64,000 nucleotides of DNA from Gordius sp. MW1 (GCA_964036665.1 OZ038531.1:18910168-18974167), one strand, 5' to 3'; counted from the first letter of the stretch, positions 48,106 through 58,677 are shown. Notes: generated by a model from the letters alone, not told the origin. Translations and numbers: made by a program.

Positions 48106-48629
48106 TGTTAAGTTACGAGGGGCTCCAATATTATTATAATTCCAATCAACTTCAATATTATTATTAACTCCAATCACCCTTCTATAAGAATTTATTAAAT
48201 TGAGAATAAGACTAAAATATTCGTGCCAACACCGCTTTATAAAGCTACGATAATAATGATGGATGATAATGCACAACCGCGGTGAAAAAACAATAATGAT
48301 AAATACACAGTTATGGAGATCATGGGTGAGGGGCGTAAATAAAGATGGCGCTAATTAAAGATGACGCACCAGTAAACATAAACAACGACGATAACAATCA
48401 ACTAACAAATAACGAAATTAACAATCATCGTGATTCTGCGTGGCCTTGAACAGATTCATAACAAGGGTAATCTTATAGCAGAAAATAATTTAAGATACGG
48501 TAATAAAAAGGTAATAAAATTACACAATCGAATTTAGATAATTTTATGATAAAGCATGACATTCAAATTGGGCTTTAAAATTTGGTCTAAGCCACAAGCG
48601 CGGGGGGGGGGGGAAATAGATATACCACA
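48106..48629 (-). repeat. 3' LTR (minus-strand sense), 524 bp
   Basis: TGTTAAGTTACG...ATATACCACA on the plus strand. It contains a run of twelve G near 48602-48613. Confidence 0.95.
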
Positions 48630-48644
48630 CCTACCCCTTTTCCC
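48630..48644 (-). other. Polypurine tract
   Basis: The minus strand reads GGGAAAAGGGGTAGG directly before the 3' LTR start TGTGG, where plus-strand priming takes place. Confidence 0.8.
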
Positions 48645-48653
48645 AAAAACAAT

Positions 48654-49028
48654 CTACCCCTGCGGACCACTCGTGAGGGTTAAAGCCGCCAACGGTGGTA
48701 TTAAGACCCGACTGGCCGTCAGTAACGGTTGCACCGCATTCGTGGGTCTCTCCAACACGTTATCCGGACGCGCACACATCGGCAACCCATGCCATCTCTG
48801 GCACGTCTCACAGCGACCCCTACGGGTGTTTCTCGTACGCCGTCGATTGCGCCCGCCGCTAAGCAACTGTGGACCTCTTCTCGGTAACGCTGCCTCTATA
48901 AAGTGTACAATACGAGGCACTCCGTCCAAGCCTATAACAACTGAGAAATGCAGAGGAACGGGCTGATGTAGGGGGTTAGTTCTTTCGACTACCACTCGCA
49001 CCCTACACCAAGAAGTGACTAGTTCCAT
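48654..49028 (-). CDS. Third ORF: Arg-rich protein with CX2CX3HX4C knuckle
   Basis: 124 residues. The ATG lies 23 bases after the pol stop and the TAG ends ten bases before the polypurine tract. Features: a hydrophobic and basic N-terminus, an Arg cluster at residues 60-72 (GGRNRRRTRNTRRGR), then Cys73, Cys76, His80 and Cys85 within CETCQRWHGLPMC. It is clearly GC-rich against the AT-rich pol and LTRs, which suggests a separate origin. A homologous ORF occupies the same place in another LTR element (58078-58650): alignable residues include the I/V-G-x-D-x-x-P-R stretch, the Arg cluster and RWH-x-x-P-M-C. It sits where env lies in some gypsy elements but shows no signal peptide or membrane segment. 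A nucleic-acid-binding role is inferred only from the knuckle and charge. Confidence 0.7.
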   Translation of the reverse strand: MELVTSWCRVRVVVERTNPLHQPVPLHFSVVIGLDGVPRIVHFIEAALPRRGPQLLSGGRNRRRTRNTRRGRCETCQRWHGLPMCARPDNVLERPTNAVQPLLTASRVLIPPLAALTLTSGPQG

Positions 49029-49051
49029 CTAATATTAAATAAAATTAGGCA

Positions 49052-52000
49052 TCAAGCAGAATAACTTAATAACTGTTCCACATGCCTAACCTCTATCTTA
49101 TCAGTCTCTAATGACCGAATTTGATAAATCTTATTACCTAGATGGGCAATAATTTTAGCCAATTCCCATCTAGTCTGCTTTAAATAATTTCTAGACCAAA
49201 CTAGATCATCAACCTTATATCTGGTGTTGCCATTTAAGTTATTCTCAACACCGCTATCAAATAAAAAATCCGGCGGAAACCGTAATTTATGACCAAAAAA
49301 CTCTACACCTACGGGTAAACGCCTGTATCTAGGTGTCATATTATGATATAAACGATATAACCAGGTGCCTTCCTTATTAGCTTGGGCAAGCTCTAACCAT
49401 TTCTTAACAATGGCTACATACCTTTCAACCTGCCCATTAGAACTAGGGTGATACGGTGGTGTAAATAAGTGGGTTATCTTCCAACTATTACAAAAATTCT
49501 TAAAATCTGTACTTGCAAAAGCTTTCCCATTGTCAGTAACAACAAACTTAGGAAAACCATATGCGCCTATTAAATCTTTTAAAAATAATATGGTAACATT
49601 TGTAGAGATATTATGTACTAATTTAAATTCAGTCCAACCTGAATATGCATCTACAACCAAAATATACCTCTTTTTGTTTAACTCAAAAAAATCAATATGA
49701 ATTCTAAACCAGGGACAATTCGGACGAGGCCAACGAGCCCTTTTATCCCTACGGGGCATGGCTGCATTTAATTTACACATCGCACATTGCCTAACATAAT
49801 TATCAACATCCCTAGTGATCTTGGGCCACCAGACATACTGTCTAGCGAGCTCCTTCATTTTAACCATACCAGCATGACCCTCATGCAAAATTTCTAAAAT
49901 ATTACTACGCAATTCTAGTGGAATCACCAACTTACTATTGCGTTTGACCAAATCATCCTCAATGTATAACTCCTTTATCACATGTTTAAATTCAAAAGGA
50001 ACATCGTGAATATTTTTAATTCCTACAATAATTTGTTTAACAACTGTTAATTCAACACTATCATCTGTACCTTTAATAATATCTTTAAGATCGCTAGCCT
50101 TTAATACATTAACAGGAACCCTATCTATAACCGCACCACTATCAGTTACAGTATCTGCACTCAGCCTCGATAACACATCGGCTAGGTGATTACTTTTACC
50201 CTCTCTATACTTTAAAGTTAACGAAAAATTTCCGAGAGTTAATAACCATCTCTGAAGTCGAGGAGACATCAAAAATTCGGTATTAATCTTGTTAAATAAA
50301 GCTACCAACGGCTTATGGTCAGTATATAATATAAAAGCTTTACCAATTAAATACTCTCGACAACGCTTTAAACCATAAACCATCGCAAGCGCCTCTTTTT
50401 CTATGACGGAATAATTTAACTCAGCCTTAGTCAGCTTGCGCGAAAAAAATATGACAGGGTGCTCTACTCCCTCCTCAATCTGGCATAGAGCGCCGCCGAT
50501 ACCAATATTAGAAGCATCGACCTTTAAAACATGCTCTTTATCAGTATTAAAGCATTTAAGAATTGGACCTGTTAATAAAACATTCTTTAAAAAGTTAAAA
50601 CAACGATCCAAATCACTATTCCATTTAAACACTACGTCCTCTTTAGTTAATTCATACAAATGACCAGAATAATTTGTATAATCTTTAATAAACTTACTAT
50701 AATAATTCATTAAACCTAAGAAAGATGCGAGTTCCTTCTTATTTAAAGGTGTTCTAATATTTTTAATATCCTGCACCTTCTTCAAATTAGGCTTAACATG
50801 ACCAGCCACTATTACATGACCCAGGTAAATAACCTGATCGGTGCCTAACGTACATTTACTAGGGGAAACCCTCAACCCTTTAATTTTAATTAAATTTAAT
50901 ACTTTCTCTAGACGTAAATCATGTTCGTCCTGAGTTGAACCAGTAACTAATATATCGTCCAAATAAAAAAAAACACCATCTATATTATTAAATATAGATG
51001 CCATAGCTCTCTGAAAAATAGGAGCGGATACGCTTAAACCAAAAGGCAACCTCCTAAAAGAATAAAGACCTCTATCTGTATTAATAGTTAACAACTTAGC
51101 TGATTCATCATCTACGCGAAGTTGAAGATAGGCATTAGCTAAATCAAGCTTTGAAAAGTACTTACTACCCTTCAGGTTAGCTAAAACCATTTCTAACCTA
51201 GGCAAAGGATATTTAACCTCAATTACCCATTTATTAATTGTTACGCGATAGTCCGCACAGACCCTAATTGTACCATTACTCTTTTTAACCGGTACGAGAG
51301 GAGTAGCCCACTCCGAAAATTCAATTGGTTCTATTACGTCATTTTTAAGCCAATTATCTAAGACTTGGTGCACTTCATCTTTCCACATCAATGGAATGCG
51401 TCTAGCAGGACAAAAACGAGGTGTTGCATTAGAATTAACCCTTACCGAAAACAAAATATCACTTAAACAACCTAATTCCTCTCGAAAAACTTCAACATAT
51501 TTCCCTTTGATCCTTTCAATTTTCTCATGCCACAATTTAAAATTGACATTAACGCTACTCAGCAAACCCGAAGATACGGATTTAAACCGAGGATGACTCA
51601 AAGAGTTCAGAGCCTCAAAACTCAAGGATTTAGGTTCCTTTTCAGACACCATCACCTTATTAACCGGCTTTGTAGCGTCAACCCCCAAACAAATTCCTGG
51701 CATTCCTCGCAAAATATTAATATAACCCTTATTACATGTTTCAACCTTCCCTTGCTTAAATAAACCCCACCAATTCGTTAAAGGCCCTAACCGTTGGATC
51801 CAATTCCAACCAATTATGTTTTCAATATCCTCGTTGATTATATGCAACTCTAAATTTAGTATTACCTCTGCTACGCATACTCCTACTCTAGCGCTGCCCA
51901 AGATGTCTATTTTCGCGCCATTTACTTGCCTGGCTAAAATATTACTTTTTACGATTTGCTTTTTAGGCCAATATTTAAAAAAACATTTACGCGAAAGTAT

Positions 52001-52141
52001 CGTAATAGAAGCACCGGTGTCGAGCAAAAAATTTAACGTGACACCTTCAATATTAACTTTAACATACGGGGTCAGTGATGAATGAAAAATATTAATAAAA
52101 GTTAAACGCGGCGTAATCTTCTGATCACGCGGCGATAAAAG
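49052..52141 (-). CDS. Pol polyprotein, intact
   Basis: Open from the codon after the gag UGA to TGA at 49052. About 38 codons lie before the first Met at 52027, which starts MLDTGASITILS, the protease active site, so translation must begin upstream. Domains by residue from that Met: protease 1-90; RT about 180-400 with FYLDDIL at 354-360; RNase H with YTDHKPL near 570; integrase zinc finger HEGHAG...C-x2-C; integrase core HIDFFELNKK, VVTDNGKAF and HPSSNGQVERY; a C-terminal domain ending in VEHVEQLLSYSA. No lesions seen. Pol shares its frame with gag, separated by one UGA. Confidence 0.95.
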   Translation of the reverse strand, partial: LLSPRDQKITPRLTFINIFHSSLTPYVKVNIEGVTLNFLLDTGASITILSRKCFFKYWPKKQIVKSNILARQVNGAKIDILGSARVGVCVAEVILNLELHIINEDIENIIGWNWIQRLGPLTNWWGLFKQGKVETCNKGYINILRGMPGICLGVDATKPVNKVMVSEKEPKSLSFEALNSLSHPRFKSVSSGLLSSVNVNFKLWHEKIERIKGKYVEVFREELGCLSDILFSVRVNSNATPRFCPARRIPLMWKDEVHQVLDNWLKNDVIEPIEFSEWATPLVPVKKSNGTIRVCADYRVTINKWVIEVKYPLPRLEMVLANLKGSKYFSKLDLANAYLQLRVDDESAKLLTINTDRGLYSFRRLPFGLSVSAPIFQRAMASIFNNIDGVFFYLDDILVTGSTQDEHDLRLEKVLNLIKIKGLRVSPSKCTLGTDQVIYLGHVIVAGHVKPNLKKVQDIKNIRTPLNKKELASFLGLMNYYSKFIKDYTNYSGHLYELTKEDVVFKWNSDLDRCFNFLKNVLLTGPILKCFNTDKEHVLKVDASNIGIGGALCQIEEGVEHPVIFFSRKLTKAELNYSVIEKEALAMVYGLKRCREYLIGKAFILYTDHKPLVALFNKINTEFLMSPRLQRWLLTLGNFSLTLKYREGKSNHLADVLSRLSADTVTDSGAVIDRVPVNVLKASDLKDIIKGTDDSVELTVVKQIIVGIKNIHDVPFEFKHVIKELYIEDDLVKRNSKLVIPLELRSNILEILHEGHAGMVKMKELARQYVWWPKITRDVDNYVRQCAMCKLNAAMPRRDKRARWPRPNCPWFRIHIDFFELNKKRYILVVDAYSGWTEFKLVHNISTNVTILFLKDLIGAYGFPKFVVTDNGKAFASTDFKNFCNSWKITHLFTPPYHPSSNGQVERYVAIVKKWLELAQANKEGTWLYRLYHNMTPRYRRLPVGVEFFGHKLRFPPDFLFDSGVENNLNGNTRYKVDDLVWSRNYLKQTRWELAKIIAHLGNKIYQIRSLETDKIEVRHVEQLLSYSA

Positions 52142-52144
52142 TCA
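52139..52144 (-). promoter_or_regulatory. Candidate UGA readthrough site between gag and pol
   Basis: Gag ends ...NNFD-UGA and the same frame continues CUU UUA UCG as open pol sequence. UGA followed by C is a leaky context in eukaryotes. The frame is identical on both sides (codon positions agree modulo 3) and no ATG lies before the protease motif. Confidence 0.6.
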
Positions 52145-52513
52145 ATCAAAATTGTTTGACGGCCCTGCTCTATCTTGGCCCGATCGCTGGTTATAATGAT
52201 CGCTCTTACAATGATTCATACAACATTGATTACCTATGGGTGGATACTTATTAAAATTATCATCTCTAAATTTTACATGACGGTTAAATTCTCTACGTTT
52301 CATAAAACAATTTCCTTGGACATGACCAACTCTGCCGCAATTATAACATCGTCGTCCCTCCTTATTTTTTAACATAAATATCTTTTCTACCTTTTGTACC
52401 TTAATCAACACTAACACTAAAATTAGAGCTAAGATCAAAATTATTATTAGTAATCTTTCTGTTAACAAATAATTATAAAAATTTACTAAAACTGAAGGCT
52501 GTCTATTAAACAT
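52145..52513 (-). CDS. Small gag-position ORF: membrane segment plus zinc knuckle
   Basis: 123 residues. Residues 20-38 form a strongly hydrophobic segment (LLIIILILALILVLVLI), followed by basic residues and a classical CCHC knuckle, Cys56, Cys59, His64 and Cys69, in CYNCGRVGHVQGNC. A second Cys/His-rich patch (QCCMNHCKSDH) lies at 96-106. Gypsy gags normally have a capsid region of about 200 residues before the knuckle; here there is no room for it and the 530-bp leader has no long ORF. It may be a reduced or replaced gag, or the capsid may be supplied in trans. Confidence 0.75.
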
Positions 52514-53033
52514 ATTTAAATTTTCTAAATTTGCTAATTATATTATAAATTTCAAATTTTACAACGTGAAGATAAGGAATTTAATTAAAATAACACGTAC
52601 ACATTTATTAAACATACATAAAATGCCAAATAATATCATTATGATTAAAACTAATAATGCTTTATCCATATAAAAATAAACTAAAATCAAAATTTAACTA
52701 AAATACTATATAATTTTTTTTACTTTACTTTTCTATACACCGTTAAAAAAAACACAATATAATTTTTAAACAACAATCTCTAATACTCACACCAAAATTA
52801 TTCCAAAAAAAGTAATTGTAAATATATAATATATTAATAATGTTTAAATACCACTACAATAAAATTAAATGTTGCTATATGATATACTAATAATATTTAA
52901 AACCACCACAATAAAATTAAAAGTAAATATTTAATATATTAATAACGTTTAAAATCACCACCGTTATTTAAATTAATCAAAAGCTAATATAGTTAATGTA
53001 CAATATTAATTTTCTTACCTTATTAAATGATGA

Positions 53034-53043
53034 TCTGACACCA
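53034..53043 (-). other. Primer-binding site resembling tRNA-Leu
   Basis: Minus-strand TGGTGTCAGA, two bases inside the 5' LTR, is complementary to the 3' end of many animal tRNA-Leu genes (TCTGACA plus CCA). Only ten bases match. Confidence 0.6.
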
Positions 53044-53045
53044 AA

Positions 53046-53569
53046 TGTTAAGTTACGAGGGGCTCCAATATTATTATAATTCCAATCAACTTCAATATTA
53101 TTATTAACTCCAATCACCCTTCTATAAGAATTTATTAAATTGAGAATAAGACTAAAATATTCGTGCCAACACCGCTTTATAAAGCTACGATAATAATGAT
53201 GGATGATAATGCACAACCGCGGTGAAAAAACAATAATGATAAATACACAGTTATGGAGATCATGGGTGAGGGGCGTAAATAAAGATGGCGCTAATTAAAG
53301 ATGACGCACCAGTAAACATAAACAACGACGATAACAATCAACTAACAAATAACGAAATTAACAATCATCGTGATTCTGCGTGGCCTTGAACAGATTCATA
53401 ACAAGGGTAATCTTATAGCAGAAAATAATTTAAGATACGGTAATAAAAAGGTAATAAAATTACACAATCGAATTTAGATAATTTTATGATAAAGCATGAC
53501 ATTCAAATTGGGCTTTAAAATTTGGTCTAAGCCACAAGCGCGGGGGGGGGGGGAAATAGATATACCACA
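53046..53569 (-). repeat. 5' LTR (minus-strand sense), 524 bp
   Basis: Same length and, by eye, the same sequence as 48106-48629, including the G run. Confidence 0.95.
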
Positions 53570-53574
53570 CTTAG

Positions 53575-55980
53575 TGTAAAATTATGGAAATTTCAATGGC
53601 TTCAAAAATTATTATAGAATATTTGTAGACAATTTTGTGCATCTTGGACCTATACTTTACAAGATATAACATTTGCATTATGGACCTAGTAAAACCAATT
53701 GTGAAATTCTGTTTTGTTATAAAAATTTTAATGTTAGAGGTTGCTATCTTAACGTATTTATGAAAAAATAAGGATTGAAATTTATTTTTCAAAATTAAAA
53801 TATTTTGAAAGTTAAATGTCTATCCTACCCCCAATTACTATTTGTGGATATTTATAACATTTTCTATTGTTGCTACATGTAAATAATCCCATGTCACATT
53901 GTTTAAATGTATAAATACTTATAATTTTATTAAATAAATTGATATATTATAAATACGACGTAATTTTATTACTTTTTGTTAATGGCTAAATTTTTTAACA
54001 GCTATTTTTTGAGCTATTAGCTAATAATGATAACTTTGTTTATCCATGATGTATATCTTCATGTACACTTTTAAGATTAAATTGTTTAAAATTATTATAA
54101 GTGTGGTATATCTATTCCCCCCCTCGCTTACTTCTAATTTTATGACTTCTTTTACTTTTGGAAATGTGCCAAGTGGTTTATTCTTAAATTTAAATGTCAA
54201 GGTTAGTTACCGGTTTATTACCCTACTATGAATTAGCCTTCAGATGTTATAATCATGATGATATCGCTATTTGTTAGTTATTGTTATTTGCGCCGCTTAT
54301 CATTATTGTACCAGTGCGCTGATCGTTGTTGTTACCGATGCGCTGATCATTATTGTTTTACCACCGCGCTTGTGCGCTATCATTTATTTGTTTATCGCCA
54401 TCCTACCTCCCCCCATCATTATTATTGTTACTACTTAAAACGAATTGTCAGTAGAGATTGATCAGTCATAATAATTTTTGAAGTTGAATAAATTTATGCG
54501 AAAGATGTAGTTGTACGAAAAATAAAACTGATTGATATTCGCGGTAGTTCTAGAAAATAAATACATTTAGCTAGAAGTTTAAATAAATATTTTAAAGCGT
54601 ATTTGCATTCTTCAAATACGAAAATAAGTTCTAAATATAAATAAAGAATAATATAATATATAAATTTATTTTGGAAATGTTTAAAATTTAAAAGAATTAT
54701 TAATAAATTATTCACTAAATATGAAATTGCAGGCCATTTTATGTAACAACTTGCATTTATATCATCATTAATTAAATAATTGTTTATAAATTAGGAAAAT
54801 TGTTTACAAAACAATTATGGATCCTTCTTTAAATTTTAATTTTATTGTTTAAATTTTTGTGTAGGAAAAAATAGTGTACAATGGGAGAAAACATACAATT
54901 TTGCCAGCTTAAATATAAATGGCTGTTAAATATAAGGTTATTGTCAAAGAATATATACTATGTGGGCTCAAATTTAGTGTAAAGGTTTTAAATAAAATAA
55001 GTGTAAATTTATTAAAGGGAGTTAAGCTACCCCTAAAACTGACTTAGGTCAATGGAAAACAGACCGAGTCTGTCAGTCTTAGTAAAACCAAAGGTAGACC
55101 ATCACAAAACCCAGCCGTTTTTACACTAATGACCACTTAGAGAACTAATTCAGTAGAACGAGTCAGGAGCCTTTTTTTGCTACGACTCTTTATTGGTTCT
55201 CAATTTCTGAATTATTTTTACTATGGGAAACTTCTATTTTCGAATTACTATGGTGCAGATTAGTAAGATTTTGATTAAATCAATATGTATATGCTCAACA
55301 AATCTAAATTCTAATAGTTTACTACTAACGTTGCGTAAGGTGGTAGGTGCCTCACCTTTTAGAAATGACGGGACAGTATTTTTTATAGCGTCTCTATATT
55401 ACCTATTAATCATTCTTATCCTTACCCCCCCCCCGATCCTGGTGTAAGGTCCCCCCTTCATCTCCTCCAGCAAATTCCTAAGTGAATTTTGTGCCTCCTT
55501 CACAATAACGTGTGAGTTGACAAAGGTCCCTCACAGTCACACTCTGGCATCCATTCGATTAGAAAGCGAGCTGTTTGTTTAACCCTTCGCGACAATCCGA
55601 CATTCGATCGACCTTAACTCTTAAAATATCCCCTTGTCCATTGCAAAGTTGGGATCATTGAGACCCCAGCACCATCGTTTAGCCTAAGATTTTTAAGCTC
55701 TAAAACTGAATTCTATGCTATGCACATCTCTAAGCAATCCCTCTTGGCTCGCCTCGCGAAAACGTGTGCCACGCTAATCAAGCGTAATTACTTAAACCTT
55801 CATACACGCTGAGCACGAGATCGGAGATTAACTTCCAGTCCAGCGGCTCTGTTTCACTCGCGTTTCAAACCAAACAACGATTGGTTTGTAGTAATAAATC
55901 ACGAGGGTAGTTAGGTTGATAAAGCAAGGCGATATTACCCATAGACTAACATATTACCTCTCAACGACTATTGCTAATTA
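53575..55980. other. No gene recognised
   Basis: AT-rich with a low-complexity block at 54255-54440 built on GCGCT and TTATTGTT motifs. A more GC-balanced stretch at 55440-55900 has no frame I can support. A run of C lies at 55427-55435. Confidence 0.3.
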
Positions 55981-56131
55981 CACGGGTGTAGCCAGCATTG
56001 GAATAATGATTTAGGGAGGGGCAAAATGAACGTTTTTTGAAATTTTAGCCATACTTTTAGATTTGTGGATATAGAGGGGGGCAGCCGCCCCTCCTTGCTT
56101 CCACCCCCCCCCCCCCTTGGCTACGCCCATG
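55981..56131. mobile_element. Short MITE with CACGGGTGTAGCC ends
   Basis: The left end CACGGGTGTAGCC and right end GGCTACGCCCATG are imperfect inverted repeats. Flanks GCTAATTA and AGTAATTA match at six of eight positions, weak support for an 8-bp TSD. It carries a run of fourteen C at about 56104-56116. Related ends occur at 57905 (GGGCGTAGCC) and 59408 (GGCTACGCCCATG) in the GTPase intron. Confidence 0.55.
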
Positions 56132-56439
56132 AGTAATTATAATTTTAGTAAATTCCCTCCAAAAAAACGCGTATTTTTGAAGAAATAAAAGGTATTTTAT
56201 TATTATATGGAACCTTACCTTAAAACTCATTAATATTTATGTGTGTGCGGCTTTTTTAGGAGGCGTGGTGACAAGTTGGACAACAAGATAACGGTCATGC
56301 ACACGGGTCGACCCATCAAGTGTGTCATAGTTGGCGATGGAACGGTCGGCAAAACGTGTATGCTCATCTCATACACCACCGACAGCTTCCCCAAAGAATA
56401 CGCCCACGGTGTAAGTGCTTGTCCCGTTAGAAAAAAAAC

Positions 56440-56721
56440 CATAGACTAATAGACTGCTCATCTCTTATATATTCAAGCATCAAAAGTGTCGCAAAAAACG
56501 ACCGCCATTTTGATAAGTGAAGTAGAGCTTGTATAGCGATGGATTGTATTGGACAATAATCATTGACCTTATAACATGAAACAACCCATTTTAATCATTA
56601 AAGCAATTTTTACAATTCATCAAACCATATAAATTGGCCAAAATTCATGTTTCACTTTTCAAAATAGATGCCAAAATTTGGAGCACTTTTTAAAAGGGAA
56701 TGAGCAGTCTATTAGTCTATG
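56440..56721. mobile_element. hAT-type MITE in the Rac-like intron
   Basis: The ends CATAGACTAATAGACTGCTC and GAGCAGTCTATTAGTCTATG are perfect inverted repeats, and match the ends of the MITE at 322-770 apart from TAA against ACA. Flanks AAAAAAC on both sides give a 7-8 bp duplication blurred by an A run. Confidence 0.8.
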
Positions 56722-57904
56722 AAAAAACGAAAAATATTCGCAGAATTTACATCTAGTTTGGGGTAGGTTATTAGCTACCAATTGCCATTTAGTTGGTTTT
56801 ATTCGTGGTCTTTTTCGTAAAGTTTCGGGTTCGATGAAAGCGTGTTAACCCAAACTCCCAACCCCTTTCGAAGCATTCTCACCCACGCTCATACATACTG
56901 CGTGCGTAGGTTTGTAGTGTGGTGTGTGTTGTAAAAACGGCTGGGTTTTGTTTGGTCGACTTTTGCTTTTAGTCGATCAAATTTGGACAGACCCAAGCTT
57001 TTTTGCTCTTTTTTTCTTAGTCTCATAAAGGGACCAATGATTTTTAGGTCAAACCTTGGGCTGTTTATGTTTAGAGTGAAGTGTCATAAATTTTAATAGT
57101 TGCCTCTCGGCGCTTCCTTCGTTCATTCTAAGCCCTCAAAACATTAGATCTCTATTTTGTCCATTTTAGCGCGCGGTTTTAACGCAAGATGAGGTAAACA
57201 ATTAAGTTTATATGTAAAAATATTCTAAATTTTGTAAACAAAAATTAAGTATCTACCTCCGTCACCCGCTATTCAATCGTCATAATGTCATTAAAGTTAC
57301 CGTCTCCCTAGCATAGATGTCTAACGCTTTTGTCATTTTTAGTTAGCATCTAACGTTTTAATTTTTTGGTGACATTTGCCAGGTTTGACAATTACAGCGC
57401 CGCCATGATCGTCGACGGGGTCCCGGTCAACCTTGGGCTCTGGGACACGGCTGGTCAGATTATGATCGGCTTCGCCCTTTGTTCTACCCACAGGTATTTC
57501 TAATCAATGCCCTGGGCAAATATTTTCATTTTTTGGGCCGGGCCGTTTGGGCAGCCTTAATAATTCGGGTAAGACGAAGCCCGGGCTCGGGTCAAAAATT
57601 GAAATTTATTCGGGCTCGGGTCGGGCCTGATGGGTCAACTCGACCCTAGACCTTAGCCCGGCCCGATGCGAAATCTAGCTAATAGATTTTCAAAAACTTT
57701 TCACACAAAAAATATTCGGGCTAGGGCAAAATTAATTATTTGCAGGGCTCTGGTCGGATATTTAGAAGAGGGACGGGGAATTTAATTATAAAATCGGACT
57801 GGGTCAAACTAGGGCATACGAATTTAAACAAATCTTACGTCGGCTTCATAGCCCCTAGCATCCTTAAACTTAGATGTTATACGAAAAGTTGAAAACTAAA
57901 TTTG

Positions 57905-58066
57905 GGCGTAGCCAGGGGGTGGCAGCGAGGGGCAACCCCCCCCCTTTAAATCCAGAAATTCTTGAAACATTAATATAATTATGGTTCAAATTTTAAAATA
58001 TTATAATTGCCCCTCCCTTAAGCATTATTGCCCCCCTCTAGTTCTAATCCTGCCTACGCTCATGCA
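57905..58066. mobile_element. Probable MITE fragment
   Basis: Starts GGGCGTAGCCAGGGG and ends CCTACGCTCATG, resembling the ends of 55981-56131, with a C run inside. It appears to cut off the 5' side of the Arg-rich ORF that follows. Just upstream (57525-57690) lies a GGGCCGGGCC / CGGGCTCGGGTC-rich stretch of repeat character. Confidence 0.4.
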
Positions 58067-58077
58067 AATTCCATACA

Positions 58078-58650
58078 GTGGAGCGGATAGCAGAGCTGGT
58101 GAGACCGGGTCCGGTGCTCATTAGCATTCTCGTCGGAGCCGATGAGCTGCCAAGGCTACGCTCCTTGTATGAACCAAACCTAATCCCTGTGAGGCCGGTG
58201 GCTCAGGGAAGAAGGGAGAACGCAAGGCGACATGCTAATACGAGGGGAGGACGGCGGGCTCGAAGAGCACTTCGAAGAAGGTGCGGAGGTTGTGGAAGAT
58301 GGCACTTACCCCCAATGTGCGAAACTGAGCAAGGCGCAGGTGCACATCGGGGTACGGCACAGAGGGCGCCTTTGAACAATGCAGGAGTGCCGCTGGTTGA
58401 GTTTGAGCGGGTTAGAGCTACCACGGAAGCGTTGAACGTGCTCCCGCAAGGGTCAAACGTTTTATCTCATGCAACACGCCGTGTAGCTTCTATTGCGCGT
58501 ATCAGCTCGGGTACGGTGGTATCCACTCCTGACGGCCTAACTCATGCTATAGGTATTGCCCCCAACAATACGACCCCTGATGACATAACAGCCGCGGAAG
58601 AACACATATTAATGGAGGAAGATGTGTTTTCGGTGGGTGCTGATGAATAG
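58078..58650 (+). CDS. 3'-terminal LTR-element ORF: Arg-rich, CX2CX3HX4C (5' truncated)
   Basis: 190 codons, open at its left edge with a GTG rather than ATG, so the start is probably lost to the MITE at 57905. Residues 44-68 are an Arg-rich tract, followed by Cys69, Cys72, His76 and Cys81 in CGGCGRWHLPPMC. The C-terminal half is Ala/Thr/Val-rich with an acidic end (AEEHILMEEDVF). It is GC-rich, unlike the surrounding intron. TAG at 58648 is 27 bases before the LTR and a purine tract lies between. It is homologous to the ORF at 48654-49028, but longer at the C-terminus. It lies inside intron 2 of the Rac-like gene, on the same strand. Confidence 0.65.
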   Translation: MERIAELVRPGPVLISILVGADELPRLRSLYEPNLIPVRPVAQGRRENARRHANTRGGRRARRALRRRCGGCGRWHLPPMCETEQGAGAHRGTAQRAPLNNAGVPLVEFERVRATTEALNVLPQGSNVLSHATRRVASIARISSGTVVSTPDGLTHAIGIAPNNTTPDDITAAEEHILMEEDVFSVGADE

Positions 58651-58663
58651 GCGGACGGCATTT

Positions 58664-58677
58664 TTAAAAAGGGAAGA
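58664..58677 (+). other. Polypurine tract
   Basis: AAAAAGGGAAGA precedes the first base of the repeated unit beginning TGTCATG, as expected for the 3' end of an LTR element. Confidence 0.55.

Larger units (their letters stand above)
48106..53569 (-). mobile_element. Young gypsy-like LTR element with three ORFs, 5.46 kb
   Basis: Both LTRs are 524 bp and look identical by eye, with TG...CA ends. A 5-bp TSD CTTAG lies at 48101-48105 and 53570-53574. On the minus strand the order is LTR, primer-binding site, a 530-bp leader, small gag, UGA, pol, a third ORF, polypurine tract, LTR. No frameshift or nonsense mutation breaks the 991-codon pol, so the copy is recent and possibly competent, apart from the question of how it makes a capsid. 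Confidence 0.95.

Noticed and set aside
48106..48629. Minus-strand ORF of 62 codons (48088-48276), also present at the other LTR.
   Set aside because: It lies inside the LTR and its duplication simply reflects the two LTRs. No motif supports coding.
56243..56449. Translation start of the Rac-like protein at 56243.
   Set aside because: The sequence CTTTTTTAG just before 56261 looks like a splice acceptor, so the upstream Met is probably intronic; the start may be at 56297 or in an unseen exon.
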